The notes beneath the pieces were generated by a model, which made no database searches, was not told the DNA's origin, and was given only the letters and a program-made list of their open reading frames with translations. Shown one piece after another: positions 11,075 to 23,205 of a stretch of DNA of 64,000 nt. The position numbers and the translations under genes were made by a program. This DNA is from Trichobilharzia regenti (lineage: Eukaryota; Platyhelminthes; Trematoda; Strigeidida; Schistosomatidae). Position 1 is the first letter of the stretch. The number at the start of each line of letters is the position of its first letter. The stretch spans positions 122,045,809-122,109,808 of the forward strand of contig OX235264.1 in the NCBI GenBank assembly GCA_944472135.2, written 5' to 3'.

Positions 11075-11501
11075 TAAAGAATCACCATTAGAAAACGAGT
11101 TCTCAAGTCTGTCTGTCTGTCTATTTTCAGCATAGAACTTTGCACCGATATGCCCCAGGTCAAGTCGCCACACTCCACTTCTTGTAGCACACAAAGCAAG
11201 AGAAGAAACGCAAAATAGAGACGGTAAACGGGGATATGAGGCAAAAAGAATAGTAATATTGAAGAACAATATAGTTTATTGGGCATTAGAAGTCACAAGG
11301 AGTGGATACATCTGCGCCTGCCACTGAGAACGATTTTGAGCCGTATCACCAATTGTCTTCGGCCATTGGTGTTTACCATCCTGAGCACCCGAACCAGTCT
11401 GGAAGTCTACACCTTCCGACGTGGCTGGCTTAAACTAACTGTTGTGGATTTCACTGAGGGATTAGGTCATGCTTTCATCTGAACACCACTAGCTCTTTTC
11501 C
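11075..11501 (-). mobile_element. RTE family A 3' fragment, left of the nested RTE
   Basis: Antisense text at 11105-11480 matches the family A 3' end seen at 9700-10090 and 20390-20750. It stops at TAGCTCTTTTCC (11490-11501). The same 12 bp reappear at 14748-14759, where the family A sequence resumes, so the RTE between them inserted into this copy. Confidence 0.8.
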
Positions 11502-14500
11502 TACTACTACTGCTCCCTTGGGTTCCTAGTGGAACATAGGGCTTCAACTGCACGTCTCCATTTTCTTCTGTCTTCTGCTGTACTTTTCGCCTGCATCCAT
11601 GTTAATCCATATTCTTTCAACTCCTCTTCACACGATCTCCTCCATGTCACCCTTGGACGTCCCACACGCCGCTTCCCTTTCGGGTTCCACTCGAGGGCTT
11701 GGCGCGCGATGTCACCCAGCGGTCTCCTCAGCGAGTGTCCGATCCATCTCCACTTTCTCCTGCATATTTGTTGGGCGATTGGTTCTTGCTTTGTTTGTTC
11801 CCATAATTCCTTGTTGGTGATTCTTTCCGGCCATCTGATCTTCAGTATTGAGCGAAGACAGTTGTTAATAAAGGTCTGCAGCCTTTTGGAAATATTCTTT
11901 GTGACCCGCCCCCAAGTTTCTGATCCGTATAGAAGAACTGACTGATTACGTTTGTATTGAAAATCCGAATTTTGTTGGTGATGCTGAGTGACGAAGATTT
12001 CCAGATTGATTTCAGGCTGATGAATGTGTTTCTCGCCTTCCCGATTCTCGCTCGATTTGACATCCTCGTCCGCTCCTCCTGTAGTTGAGACAATGCTCCC
12101 TAGATAAGTGAATGAAGTAACCTCTTTCAAATCCCTCCCGTTGATGGTGATTGACGTTGGATGTTGTTGCTGTTGTTGGTTGGTTATTTTCATAACCTCC
12201 GTCTTGTCTATGTTTACCTGGAGTCCTGTCTTTGCTGCTTCTTCGACCAGTTTGTCGGTTTTCGCTTGTAAGTCTTCGATTGTGTGTGACATCAAACATA
12301 AGTCATCCGCGCGAAATCCAGGTCTTCTAGGTTCTTCACGTCGGTCCAGGATATTCCTGTCTTCTCGTTTCCCACAGTCTGACGCATAATCCAGTCCACC
12401 ACAATTAGGAATATCATTGGTGATAGTAAGCACCCTTGTCTGACTCCTGTGTTTACTCCAAACGCCTCGCTGAGTCTTCCGTTGTGGATCACTTGGCAGG
12501 TGCCGTTGTCGTACAGCTGTTGAATAAGGTTGATGAATATTTGGGGTACGCCATAGTACTCGAGTAATTTCCAAATTACTTCACGATCAACGCTGTCGAA
12601 GGCCTTCTCAAAGTCTATAAAGTTGAGGTAGAGGTTTGATTGCCATTCCATGCTTTGTTCTGTGATGATGATGCGTAGAGTTGCAATTTGGTCAGTACAT
12701 GATTTGCCTTTCCTGAATCCAGCTTGTTCTGGTCGGAGTTCTGTCTCCAGTGCGTCCTTTAATCTCTCCAGGATGATGCGACTCAGGATTTTACTTGGCG
12801 TCGATAGGAGCATGATTCCTCGCCAGTTCTTGCAGAGTCCTAAGTCGCCCTTCTTTGGTAGTTTCACGAGGTAACCTTTCCTCCAGTCAGTAGGCACCTT
12901 TCCCTCCTTCCAGACCTTTTGCAATAATGGAGTCAGCATGTCTGCTGTCGTCTCTGGGTCTGCTTTCAGTGCTTCAGGGGGTATTCCATCTGGTCCGGCT
13001 GCTTTTCCAGCTTTCAGAAGCTTGATTGCGTTCAAGACTTCAGCTCTCGTTGGAGGATTGGTGTCAACTTGCAGTTGTGTGCGCGCTGTTGTTGGTATTT
13101 CTGGACGGGTTGCAGGTGATGGTCGGTTCAAGAGTCCTTTGAAGTGATCCGCCCATTGTTTAATCTGTTTTTCTTCCTTGGTAATGGGCTTCCCTTGGCT
13201 GTCTTTTATAGGTTTCGCTTGTGTTGATCTCTTCCCGGATAGAGATTTGGTTATCTGATATAGTGTCCTCAGGTCCCTTTTGCCTGCTGCCTTTTCAGCT
13301 TCAGTAGCTAGATTGTCGTAGAATCGTCTTTTGTCCTTCCTAGCACTTTTCTTCACTTCTTTGTCCAATGCTTTGTAAGTTGAGCTCATCGTCTCCTTCT
13401 CCTGTCCGTCCTTGCATTGAATCATTTTCTCTTTCACCATTCTCCTCTCTTCTATTAATTTCCAAGTGTCCGTTGAGAGCCATTCCTTGTCTTGTCTCTT
13501 CTTTCTTCCTAGAACCGTTGAACACGTTTCGTTGAGAATCGCCTTCAGAGACTTCCAATGTTCTTCCACGCATGATTCTTCAGTGATGTCGCGTAGTGTT
13601 TCCTGCTTTGCTCTGACAGTTGCAGTGAAAGTGTCTTTTGTGGTTGTGTCCTTCAGTAATTGAGTGTTGAACTTGCATTGTGGCCTATCCCCAGCTATCC
13701 TCGAGGCTTTTAGTTTCACCTTGAAAGTCCCTTCTACTAGATAGTGGTCTGAACCCACATCTGCTCCTCTCCTTGACCTTGTGTCCAGTAGGCTCCGTCT
13801 CCACTTTCTTGAAATTGAGATGAAGTCTATTTGGTTCTTGGTGTTTCCATCTGGTGAAATCCATGTCGTCTTGTGTATATCCTTGTGTTTGAACACACTA
13901 CCACCAATCACCAAATCATTGAAGGCGCAGAAGTCTGAGAAGAGTTCACCATTGTCGTTCATTTCACCGAGGGCCTCACGACCCATGGTGAGTTCTCTTC
14001 CTGTGTTGTCTCCTCCCAGCTTCGCATTCATGTCGCCCATCAGGATTTTGATATCGCCATTTGGGACGTTGTCCATTATTGCTTGTAGTTGTCTGTAGAA
14101 CGCCTCCTTCTTCTCTTGTTCTGAGACGTTTGTAGGCGCATAACATTGAATGACTGTAACTTTCCTTCCTTTTGAGTTGAACCTGGCTGTCATTATCCTG
14201 GAGGAGATTGGTTCCCACTGCATGAGAGCTTTGGTTGCTGTTGGTGACATCATGATGGCCACTCCCTCGGTGTGCTCATGGTTGTCCTCTGGGTGGCCGG
14301 AATAGATTACTGTCTCTCCAGTAGGTAGTTGGCACCTTCCAGTTCCGTTCCATCTGCTTTCGCAGATTCCCAACACTTCTATTCTGTACCTTCTCATTTC
14401 AGCGGCTATCTGGGCAGCCTTTCCAGTTTCGTACATTGTGCGAACATTCCAGGTACCCATCCTTACTTTTGCTTTCATCGAAAGAAGGCACATCGGCTGA

Positions 14501-14747
14501 CTGGCTTCCCGAAGGCTTTCACCAGCCTGCGTCATTTCACTTCCCCGATTCCAGCGAAAAGTAAGGCTATTGCTTATGTTTTTAGAATTTTTAATATATT
14601 TATTCGTTGAAGTTTCTGTAGCGATTTGGTTGTTTTACAGGGGTGGAGTTGCTAGCACCACGCCCCAACCCTCCCTCTTTACCCGGGCTTGGGACCGGCG
14701 AGAAAACTAGTAAGCTAGTAGCCTAGCAAGCTAGTATCTGGCGAGGT
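11502..14747 (-). mobile_element. Full-length RTE-clade LINE (family B), 3.25 kb
   Basis: This non-LTR retrotransposon is flanked by a 12-bp duplication, TAGCTCTTTTCC (11490-11501 and 14748-14759). The 5' region (14747-14536) is GC-rich with GGGTAAAGAGGGAGGGTTGG. The body encodes endonuclease and reverse transcriptase. The 3' end is a short TAG/TAC microsatellite (11502-11511), as in RTE elements. Schistosome RTE families such as SR2 and SR3 are the likely relatives, but I cannot name the exact one. It is in the same orientation as the host gene. Confidence 0.9.
11507..14535 (-). pseudogene. RTE endonuclease-reverse transcriptase, frameshifted
   Basis: The ATG at 14535 opens a frame of 747 codons. 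The apurinic endonuclease domain comes first (MGTWNVRTMYETGK, ICESRWNGTG, ILMGDMNAKLG, GSDHYLV). The reverse transcriptase follows (LLKAGKAAGPDGIPPE, GFRKGKSCTDQI, FIDFEKAFDSVDR, GVRQGCLLSP). The frame breaks inside the catalytic FADD box: an extra CG pair at 12308-12313 turns the reading after DLDFA into a stop a few codons later. Translation resumes in another frame with DDLCLMSHTIEDLQ and runs to RNPREQ and a stop at 11507. Two further compensating indels occur near 11950-12060. The usual protein is one uninterrupted chain of about 1000 residues, so this copy cannot make active reverse transcriptase. Confidence 0.9.
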
Positions 14748-14940
14748 TAGCTCTTTTCCAGCCTGACCCAATGTCAGATAACATTCCCTGTTGAGGAAGG
14801 CGACGACCAGGCATACGTAACACGTGTCCTAACCATCTCAGTCGACGACACTGCGAAGCTACATCGACTGAGATAGGACACGTGTTACGTACGCCTAGCC
14901 ATCCATTGCCTCCTCGACGGGCAGGCTAGAAAAGAGCTAG
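14748..14940. repeat. Inverted duplication of an RTE family A segment
   Basis: 14748-14838 reads in family A antisense orientation (GCATACGTAACACGTGTCC). From about 14848 the same segment returns inverted (GGACACGTGTTACGTACGCC) and runs to about 14940. Each arm is about 90 bp, with a spacer of roughly 10 bp and scattered mismatches. It directly abuts the nested RTE's right target duplication. Confidence 0.75.
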
Positions 14941-15300
14941 CGGCGGTCTTCATAGTATGTACTCAACGCCAGATTTCGAACTCGACACCTTCCAGCTACT
15001 AAGTGAGCTAGTTCGTAAACTATTAAGCCACTGGGACCCGATCCAATAGGCGGTACGTACAACAGCAATTCCAACTTCTGCTAATTCACGATATAGCGCG
15101 ACTGGAACTAGCTAATGCCGTCGCTGGTTAGCTTTCTGTTCTCACACACGACCACCTACTGCACCCCACTAGCCACTACTTTTCACCAAAGCCCAGGTGA
15201 CAGTCTACCTATTTGGATAGGGCCAGTCGCTAGTGAGCATCACTTTAATATTCAAGTGTTGGTTTTGACGAGCTTCAGGGATTCATCATGAGCACAAAAT
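14941..15300 (-). mobile_element. Degenerate Sm-alpha-like SINE remnant
   Basis: The minus strand has GGGTCCCAGTGGCTTAATAG (A-box-like) and GTCGAGTTCGAAATC (B-box-like) at 15040-14955. A separate hammerhead-like stretch with CATGATGAATCCCTGAAG lies near 15290-15255. Both are heavily decayed. Confidence 0.4.
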
Positions 15301-15439
15301 TAGGAATAATTAAAATGTCGAAAATTCAGTGAATAAAATTATTTACCATGGTTTTTGTTGATCTACTACTGGTATTATTTATTTGGACTTAATTAAGGGG
15401 GAAATTTATCATGTAACAGGTTAAGTCATTTCTTTTATA

Positions 15440-15895
15440 CAGGTTGGAAACTTGGTTAGCGCGTCACGAAAATCATTCCAACAGCCAGCTGCAGACTTTA
15501 ATCAATAGCTACCACCTTTGCTGGTTGCATATTGGAGATCAAATGGCTAATGGAAGGAAGTAGCAACAGGGAACTTTGAGGAACAAACCAATCAAGAACG
15601 TATTGTTCAATAAATATTCCCAAGAAACTGGAGTTGGATCAGGGGCACACTGAGGAGACTTTTAAGGGAAATCGTGCGCAGTGCAGGCCATCGCTCAAGT
15701 AGAACCCGAATGCAAAACGAGGTGTTGGGCGTTGGTCTGAGGCTTACAGACATGAGGCTATCTGAAGAGATGAGCGACTATAGGCAATCTTGTGATCAGT
15801 TAAAGAGGACACCAGAAAGTACGACAAAGTGGAGACGTACTATGGAATCCCTATGTTACACGCGGAACCCAAGGGAACAATAATAATACATAATA
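15440..15895 (+). mobile_element. RTE (family B) 3' end fragment
   Basis: The translation ends with TKWRRTMESLCYTRNPREQ and a stop, the same C-terminus as the full-length RTE. An ATAATA microsatellite follows at 15881-15892. Upstream text is frame-broken. Confidence 0.75.
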
Positions 15896-16319
15896 AGACT
15901 ATGAGATACACGCTTATTGTGTGAGCGGGACTGGGAGCGAATGATACTTTTCAGTTGCCTTCAGAGTGAATCAGATAGAGAGAGAGAGAGAGAGAGTCGA
16001 ACCCAAGGCAAAAAATGGCTTAGAAACGTATGATCCATCAATGGAACTGTGACTAACTGGTCTAGGCTATCGACTGCCAACTAATGGGTCACAGGTTCAA
16101 AATATTAATACTACTAATAATAAAACACTGGCTGCTTTTCGAAGAATGATATTAAGCTTGGAACAGTCAGATCGTCAGCGTATTAAACGAAGTTGATTCC
16201 ATCCAAAAGAGGCAAGTCCATGTAAGAAAAAATAATAGAGAAAAGGCGAGGGACAGAGAGAGACTGAACATCATCCTGAGGGACACTAGCTTCAGTAAGC
16301 AAGAGAAAAAATAAAAAGT

Positions 16320-16480
16320 ACCGGACACCTCATTCCTCTTAGTTTGGAACTATTCACTAGTATGACTTTATCGGGGGTCGAACCCAGGACTGTTAGGTTA
16401 CGAGGTGAGCTCCTTGACCATTCAACCACTGGGACTCATGTCCCGATTGTTTCATGAATTCTAACTATAACGGCTAATTC
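16320..16480 (-). mobile_element. Sm-alpha-like SINE
   Basis: Minus strand: GAGTCCCAGTGGTTGAATGG (A box) at about 16437, CCTGGGTTCGACCCCC (B box), then a degraded hammerhead (AGTTCCAAACTAAGAGGAAT) ending in GGTGTCCGGTAC at 16318. The head and body order matches the copy at 45806-45940. Confidence 0.65.
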
Positions 16481-16481
16481 G

Positions 16482-16483
<2 letters not shown>

Positions 16484-16543
<60 letters not shown>

Positions 16544-16582
16544 CCACTGTGCCACCGACGCATATATATATATATATATATA
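16484..16582. repeat. (TA)n microsatellite with an embedded SINE snippet
   Basis: Two TA runs (16484-16541 and about 16562-16582) enclose ACCACTGTGCCACCGACGCA. This is exactly the 5' end (A-box side) of the tRNA-type SINE read antisense. Confidence 0.8.
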
Positions 16583-17229
16583 TGTAACTGTGGAATTATC
16601 ACTTATTGTAGACGTGAAATTCGAGTGATAACAAATTAGGTTATGTAAAGATATTAAACCTTCCTCTAAGTGTATATATTTAAGTTACTTAGGGGACTTA
16701 AGAAGATTTAATGTTGGCAGAAGTAATCGATAGATAAAGTAGTAGAGATGATAAATAATAATAAGAACAAGACAACGATCTTATATCAGCAGAAGTATGT
16801 TCTTTGAGAGGGAGAGAAGCAGACAGATTTTTTTAAAATATCGATCGATTTTAAAATATAACAAAAGTTACAAGAAGAAGGTATTTAAAAGTAAAAATAT
16901 CGGTCTGATGAACAACGTTAGCGGTAAACTGTTTTGTCAGTATGAAAAGTTGAAAATGAATACCATTAAGGAGATATTGTCAAGAAATTGAATATAAAAA
17001 TGGCGATAATTATCGCCTCATCACAACGACAAGACCTAATACTATTGAACTCCGTCTTTTTTATGATGATTAGTGGGGACTTTGAGACTTTTGTAAATTA
17101 AGTCAGATTAATTCTTCAGTATAGAGGTTTCCTTAACTTAAACAATTGTCTTCCAGCCAATGGAGTTTCAGGTTTAAATTTTACTTCACCTACTTCAGTC
17201 TTCATCAACGCCCATAAGGCGTCTGTGTG

Positions 17230-17760
17230 TAGTTCATAGTCTGTTCCAGTTAACCAAAAATGGGGTTAGACATTGTTGCCCAATCTCTTTAACTTTCCCC
17301 TCATTGATATTTTGGTGTCAGCTCTGAAAGGCGTGAGTGGTGGTGATGGTGTAAATCCGCTTTCCGGAGAACGAATTTTCGACCTCGATTACGCAGATGA
17401 TGTCCTCTTACCCTGATATAGCATTCAGGCTTCCCAAATTGCACTTAATCAGTTGGTGATCAGTGTCTGTAAGTATGGTATGTGCTTTGCACTGTCGAAG
17501 TGCAAGACTGGCTGGAGCCTTTACCTGCACTCACTCTTGCAGGTGGACCTTTTGAAGTTGTCGATAAGTTCCTGTATCTGGGCAGTTGTGCGAGTGCTGG
17601 TGGAGGTGTGACGGACAGGATCTCCAACCAAATCATGAAAGCTGAGGTGGCACATATGCTCATTTGAGCCACGTCTGACGCTGTCGGGACATTAGCCGTC
17701 TGGCTTTTAAAGGTCGGGTTTACAATCCTGCGATGAACTCAGTCTTGGTCAGTCATAACA
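17230..17760 (+). mobile_element. RTE-type reverse transcriptase fragment
   Basis: Broken frames give YADDVLL-like text at about 17390 and KYGMCFALSKCK. EVVDKFLYLGSCASAGGGVT and ISNQIMKAE follow (17540-17650). This is the thumb region after the reverse transcriptase active site. It is related to, but distinct from, family A. Confidence 0.65.
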
Positions 17761-18089
17761 TTTCCCGTCAATTTTTAAGTAAATGTTCCGTCTAACCTTT
17801 TAAATTAAGTAGCTAAAACAACCAGGAATCACTTCACCCCCAAATTTTACAATTTATTCACTTTTGCAGCTTACCTATTGTACTTTACTGCCCCCCCACC
17901 TTTGTCTTTCCTCGGTTACTACTCAAAAAGGGTTATGTTATATTTCGAAGGGTATTAAGGGTTGTCAGTAGGGCAAATGGTGTGACACTTAGTCAGCTTG
18001 CTACTACAGTAGTTAATTAAACACCTGAACTCATGTGAGAAATGGTTCAAATCCATACTGTCTGACTCTCAGCATCCTCTTGATTCACA

Positions 18090-18330
18090 ACTATCCCCAC
18101 CATGCTAGATGGCTCGCCATCACTGTACACTCAGGATTGTTGTAATTAGATAGTTGGAGGCAATCGGTAGGAAGCCTTTTCTAACCTAGGTTCCGTGTTT
18201 GTTGGTACTCTTCAGCAAGGCATGTCCACAATCTTGAAGGAACTCATGTCCCTTCTGAGGTTCGAACTCGTATCACCCAGTGCTGCAGTCAGAGACGTTA
18301 CCATTGAGCTACCCACAATAGTCCATCAGA
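18090..18330 (-). mobile_element. Second SINE family, minus-strand copy
   Basis: The minus strand begins with a tRNA-like head (AGCTCAATGGTAACGTCTCT at about 18305; B box GAGTTCGAACCTC). It continues through CCGATTGCCTCCAACTATCT to the tail. It is the counterpart of 7040-7330. Confidence 0.6.
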
Positions 18331-18519
18331 GATAATAAATATTGTGCTTCTTTTTCATTTTGTAAGTTTCGGGTAGAAAATCGGGTTTGAAGTTTTAGTA
18401 GTAGTAGTCATGATGTTGTTTCAATGAGGTCGGATTTTTGGCCTAACGCCTAACGTTCCTTTTCTTTCGAGCTTACTGTCAATTAGGCTAGGTTTAGTAA
18501 GAGTGAATCGGCTGGGAAT

Positions 18520-18965
18520 CGAACTGATTTCAGTGACTCAGCGATTGACTTGTTACCGGGGTATAATCTAGTTGATTAACAATATACGGATGATATAGTC
18601 TTTCCTTATAGGTTTCCTGAACACCTTAAAAACCAGAAATCTCCCAATGATTGGCATGTGATTCGCGCCTGTCAGTCAAATGTAAGGTGATCCTACAGGA
18701 CTCGACTGGAATACATCGACTCACTCCTAGCTTAAAGATAGGCAGAAGTTAAGTGGTTGGTTGACCACTTCACTTATTTGGGAATTTGCATCATCTAGCT
18801 CCAGCAGGTTGATCACTGACGAAATCTCAGCACGGATACAGAAGGCTCCGTCGGCATTTGTTGCCAACTTACACCATCTCTGGTTTATTAGACGTGATAT
18901 CCGGCTGGCCTGCCCAATTTTCTCGGCTTTGTTTCTGCCGAGCACTTCTTAGACTACATATAATT
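18520..18965 (+). mobile_element. RTE family A fragment
   Basis: The translated pieces include TTSLIWEFASSSSSRLITDE and ISARIQKAPSAFVANLHHLW. They match the family A stretch encoded at 21020-21224. The upstream FADD-region text (TTGATTAACAATATACGGAT) is damaged. Confidence 0.65.
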
Positions 18966-19679
18966 ATACAACCTAGAAACTTAGATGCTTTATTAGTCAA
19001 ACTTATCAGACTATAATTATCACAAAAAGACATCTTCCTACCTATGAACTGGGATAATCAGTGACTTTCATCAGTCTTTGATTCCCAAGCACTAGCTGAT
19101 ATCTTAGTCAACCCAGAGAGCAGCCTGTTACCACCGTCCTTAGACACCTCCAGACTCATTGATTCGCGTCCTGATGCTTTCTTTCGTTCCAGGCTAGACA
19201 GCCCGTGTAACCTCAGTCACAAATGGAAGGCCGATGTCTACATCCCGTTCAGGCAGGTGTTAAACGGTGGACAAGTTAAGTGTGGCTGTAGGTAAGTTAG
19301 ATTGCTCTGTAAAATGTTCCGTACAGAGTTCCAATCGTCTGTTCTGGGAGCCATTTACGGGGCCATTTCTCCCCGATTGTGTCGCTTATTATTTGTCTGT
19401 TGCAATGATTGATATAGTAAATGAGTGGCGAAAAGCAAAATCAGTGGTATTAGCAATCATAAAACACAGAGAATGATGGCTATATTAATGACAGGTCGCA
19501 ATATCACCATCAGAAACTCGCTTACGACTGATCTACCCAGTTCCAACGTACACCTTATTACGCTTTAGCAGTAAGTAAACAGAGCCGCAAGATAAAAAAC
19601 CGAATGACCAATGAGGCAGGTAAAGCATTTCCATACCCAACAGTGCTTGGCATTAATCTTTGCTGAGTATGATGACTGA

Positions 19680-20215
19680 GATTTGTCAAAATCACTAGAG
19701 ATATGTTCACCTCATTGCATACATCTCTCGTGAGGAATAGACTCAAAAACTGTATTCAGGCGGTTAGTCCTTGTCTTAAAGGGAACACACAAATTCTAGA
19801 AATAGTTCAAACGAAGGCAACACGCATGATTCTCAGCATGATTAATTTATCATACGAGAAAAGACTAGAAGGTTTAAACCTCATCTCCCTATCATACCGT
19901 GGGCAGAGAGGAGATTTAATTACAATGCCTAAAATTTCAAATAATGGCTGCGAACATGGCTTATTCTCTCTTCTTCTTCCTACCAGGTCGGAACACCTCA
20001 GGGGACGTAGCAAGAGTTCGAAGGGCAGGAGAATATTATTTCGCTGTGGAGTACGGGTTCTCACACCGAGTAACCAACTCCCCCGAGAAATGGTGTCAGT
20101 GCCCCCAACTGACTCATTTAAGAAGGGTTTCCACAAGCATGGAAATTTGCTAGAAAGAGATTAACATAGGCTTTAAGCACCTTATCCTCTATAAACAAAT
20201 ATTAAAGTGTGTTAG
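19680..20215 (+). mobile_element. CR1-like LINE C-terminal fragment
   Basis: The reading frame at 19703-20164 contains MFTSLHTSLVRNRLKNCIQA, KATRMILSMINLSYEKRLEG and LSYRGQRGDLIT, ending SFKKGFHKHGNLLERD. It matches the C-terminus of the CR1 at 58665-62650 residue by residue with modest divergence. Everything upstream is missing, a normal 5' truncation. Confidence 0.8.
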
Positions 20216-20369
20216 AATATAACACACCAAAACGTTCACAAAAAAAGAACTATTGAGTAAGGCCATACCACACTAGTTCACAGAAAAGTCATAGCTGACA
20301 CCCTATGGTTTTAAAGAACTACTTAATTCCCAATCTAAACTTTAATTTCAACCATGATATTGATCAAAA

Positions 20370-21549
20370 CTAAATATTAACCCTGTCTGTCTGTCTGTTT
20401 TCGACATAGAACTTTGCACAAATGTGCGGAAGTTCAAGTCGCCACACTCCGTGTAGCACGCGAAGCAAGAGAAGAAAGTACAAGAAAAGCATAATAGAAA
20501 CAATGAGCAGAGGTGTGAGACAAAGGAGTAATAAAGAAAAACAAAACAGTTTCACTGGAGATCATAAGTCACAAGGAGTAGATGCATCTGCGCTGGCCAC
20601 TGAGAACGATTTTGAGCCATGTCACCAATTGTTTCCAGCCATAGATTTTTACCGTCCCGAGGACCCATACCTGGAAGTCTACACCTTCCTACGTGGCTTA
20701 GACCAACTGTTGTGGATTTCATTGACTGGTGCCAAGTTTTTGTTTGACCGCCGCTAGCTATTTTCCAGCCTGACCCTATATCCGCTAACATTGCTCGTCG
20801 AGGGAGGCGATGACTTGGCATACGTAACACATGTCCTAACCATCTCAGTCGATGTAGCTTCACGACTTCGTCGATTGATTTCCCCCGTTTACCTAGAACT
20901 CGACGCCTAACTTCAATATTGCTCACCTTATTATGCCACTTTACACGGGAAATAGAGCGCACGCACCTATGATCAAAGACAGCTAGTCTTTTCATGTCTT
21001 CCACTCTCAGTGGCCAGGTCTCACTGACAGACATAAAGGAGGACGGAGCGGACTGATGAGCAGTACACCCGCCCTTTGGTCAATAGTCGAACATCTCGTC
21101 TACGCCAGAGTCGGCGTAAACTGGCAAATGCGAAACGAGCCCCTTGTATTCGTGCTGAGATTTCGTCAGAGATCAACCCGTTGGCGTTGGCTGATGGTAC
21201 TTCCCAAATAAGTGAAGCGGTCAATGTGTTCTACCACTTCACTTCCTAATTTCAAACTAGGTGTCGATGTAGTCCAGTCCTGTAACATCATCTTGCATTT
21301 GGCGGGAGCGAATCGCATGCCAAACATTCGTAGATTGCGGCTCAAGGTGTTTAGAAGACTCTGCATTTCGTCAGCGTCTTCGCCTAGAAGGACTATATCG
21401 TCTGCATATTCCAAGTCAACGAGATTATTCCCTGGTAGCAAGTCAATCCCTGAGTCGCTGAAGTCACTTAGGGTTAAATCCATTAACACATCTATGATGA
21501 AGTTGAATAGAAAAGAGGATAATGGGCATCCTTGACCCTGATTTAACAT
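20370..21549 (-). pseudogene. RTE family A LINE, best local copy of its 3' half
   Basis: Reading right to left, it starts in the reverse transcriptase (NQGQGCPLSSFLFNFIIDVL). It continues through LVDLEYADDIVLLGEDADE (active site YADD), FGMRFAPAKCKMMLQDW and HIDRFTYLGSTISQ, then shifts frame. It resumes at about 21034 with VEDMKRLAVFDHRCVRSISR, RLRWLGHVLRMPSHRLPRRA and WLETIGDMAQNRSQWPAQMH. The 3' end carries a CTGT repeat (20383-20398). The endonuclease and half of the polymerase are missing. Confidence 0.82.
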
Positions 21550-21679
21550 TTAGTCATAGAGACCAACGAATGATTACATTCTTAAGAGTATACACCAATA
21601 ACTTTACAATGTGGTTAACGCAAATAATTTTTTTCGAGGGTGATCAAGTTATTGGGACGTTATTTATTCTGGGGTTTAA

Positions 21680-23205
21680 TTTCTTTAATCCAATCTAGGA
21701 TGACCTGGGCCGGATGGACTCCACCCTAAGTTGTTACTTTCCTTGGCGGATATAATATATATTCCGCTTACGGAGATTTTCCAAATGTCTCTGACGCAGG
21801 CTAAGCTACCCAGGGACTGGAAGGATGCCATTATAAGCCCTATCTTCAAGGACGGGGATAGGCAATTGGTATCTAACTACAGGCCGGTAAGTCTGACATG
21901 CATTATTGCAAAGGTACTGGAAACTATTATAAGGGATCAACTATTAGCTTATGTTGAAACACATGGCTTGTTGGCTGTGGAACAGCATGGATTCCGACCA
22001 GGACGATCCTGCTTGACAAACCTACTATTGGCTAGGGAAGACTGGGTTGAGGCCAGAGATAGGGACCATCTGCTGGACGTGGTTTTTATTGATCTTAGCA
22101 AGGCGTTCGACAAAGTATCCCACTTAGGTCTCCTTAGTAAACTGAAAGGTTTCGGACTAGACCAATGCCTATGTGAGTGGTTTAGAGATTACTTAATGGA
22201 TAGAAGGCAGAAGGTTAGAGTTAATGGTGTACTATCAGGATGGAAAGCAGTATCCAGTGGAGTGCCCCAGGGAACTGTATTAGGTCCATTGCTATTCCTA
22301 TTATACGTTAACGAATTACCAGGGATTCTTTCTTCATCTTCATTATTATTTGCAGATGATATTAAGGTATGGAAAACTGTAAACAATAACGAGGATAGGT
22401 TGGCCCTACAAAAGGACTTAGATAAATTAGCTGAGTGGTCAAGCCTATGGAGTTTGGAAATGAATGCTAGGAAAAGCGCGGTAATGCACTTAGGTCAGAA
22501 GTCTTATACGTCGTACTCCCTAGGGGATGCAGAACTACCTGATGTTAAAGAACAGAAGGACCTAGGAATCATTGTCAGCAACGATTTGAAAACAACTGCA
22601 AATTGCAATGCAGCCGCAGCTAAAGCTTTTCGAATGCTATGGGCAATTCGAAGGGCTTTCAAACGATTAGACGAGGGCATGTTCCAAATACTCTACGCAA
22701 CATATGTCAGGCCTCATCTAGAATACTGCATACAAGCGACGAGTCCATGCTTCAAAAAGGAGGCACATATTCTGGAAAGAGTACAGAGAGTAGGAACAAA
22801 ATTAGTTAGTGGTATCTCACACCTTCCTTATGATAAGAGGATGGAGCATTTAAATCTCTTCCCGTTGTCATACCGAAGGAAGAGAGGCGACTTAATTTTA
22901 GCAAACCGTATACTTAAGGGTGATTTAGGAACTGACCTTTCTAACCTTTTCTCCCCTTCTAGGATACATTTACGGGGTCACCGCAAAAAGGTGCTCAAAC
23001 CAAGGACGATTAAAATACGTGCAGAATTTAGATTCTCTCACAGAGTGGTCAACGATTGGAACTCCTTACCTGATTCAGTAGTATCAGCTCCATAGGTGAA
23101 CGCTTTCAAAGAGAAGTTAGATCTCTGCAGAGATATACTTTGCAAGGATTAACACAGGCCACAAGAGCCTTCTATCCTTATCATCTGAATCTGAATCTGA
23201 CATAC
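21680..23205 (+). pseudogene. 5'-truncated CR1-like reverse transcriptase
   Basis: A 454-codon frame (about 21731-23095) encodes a nearly whole reverse transcriptase. It contains LPRDWKDAIISPIFKDG, YRPVSLTCIIAKVLE, QHGFRPGRSCLTNLL, VFIDLSKAFDKVSH, SSGVPQGTVLGPLL and LLFADDIKVW (catalytic FADD intact). The thumb and C-terminal segment GTLVSGISHLPYDKRMEHL-like follow. A TAG at 23093-23095 interrupts the last few dozen codons, and text continues in frame to KLDLCRDILCKD. The element ends with a CTGAATCTGAATCTG repeat at about 23186-23200, as expected for CR1. The endonuclease and ORF1 are missing. It is antisense to the GTPBP2-like gene. Confidence 0.88.

Noticed and set aside
16797..16991. Lysine-rich 64-codon plus-strand ORF
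   Set aside because: AT-rich composition, no splice context, no motif; best explained as chance.
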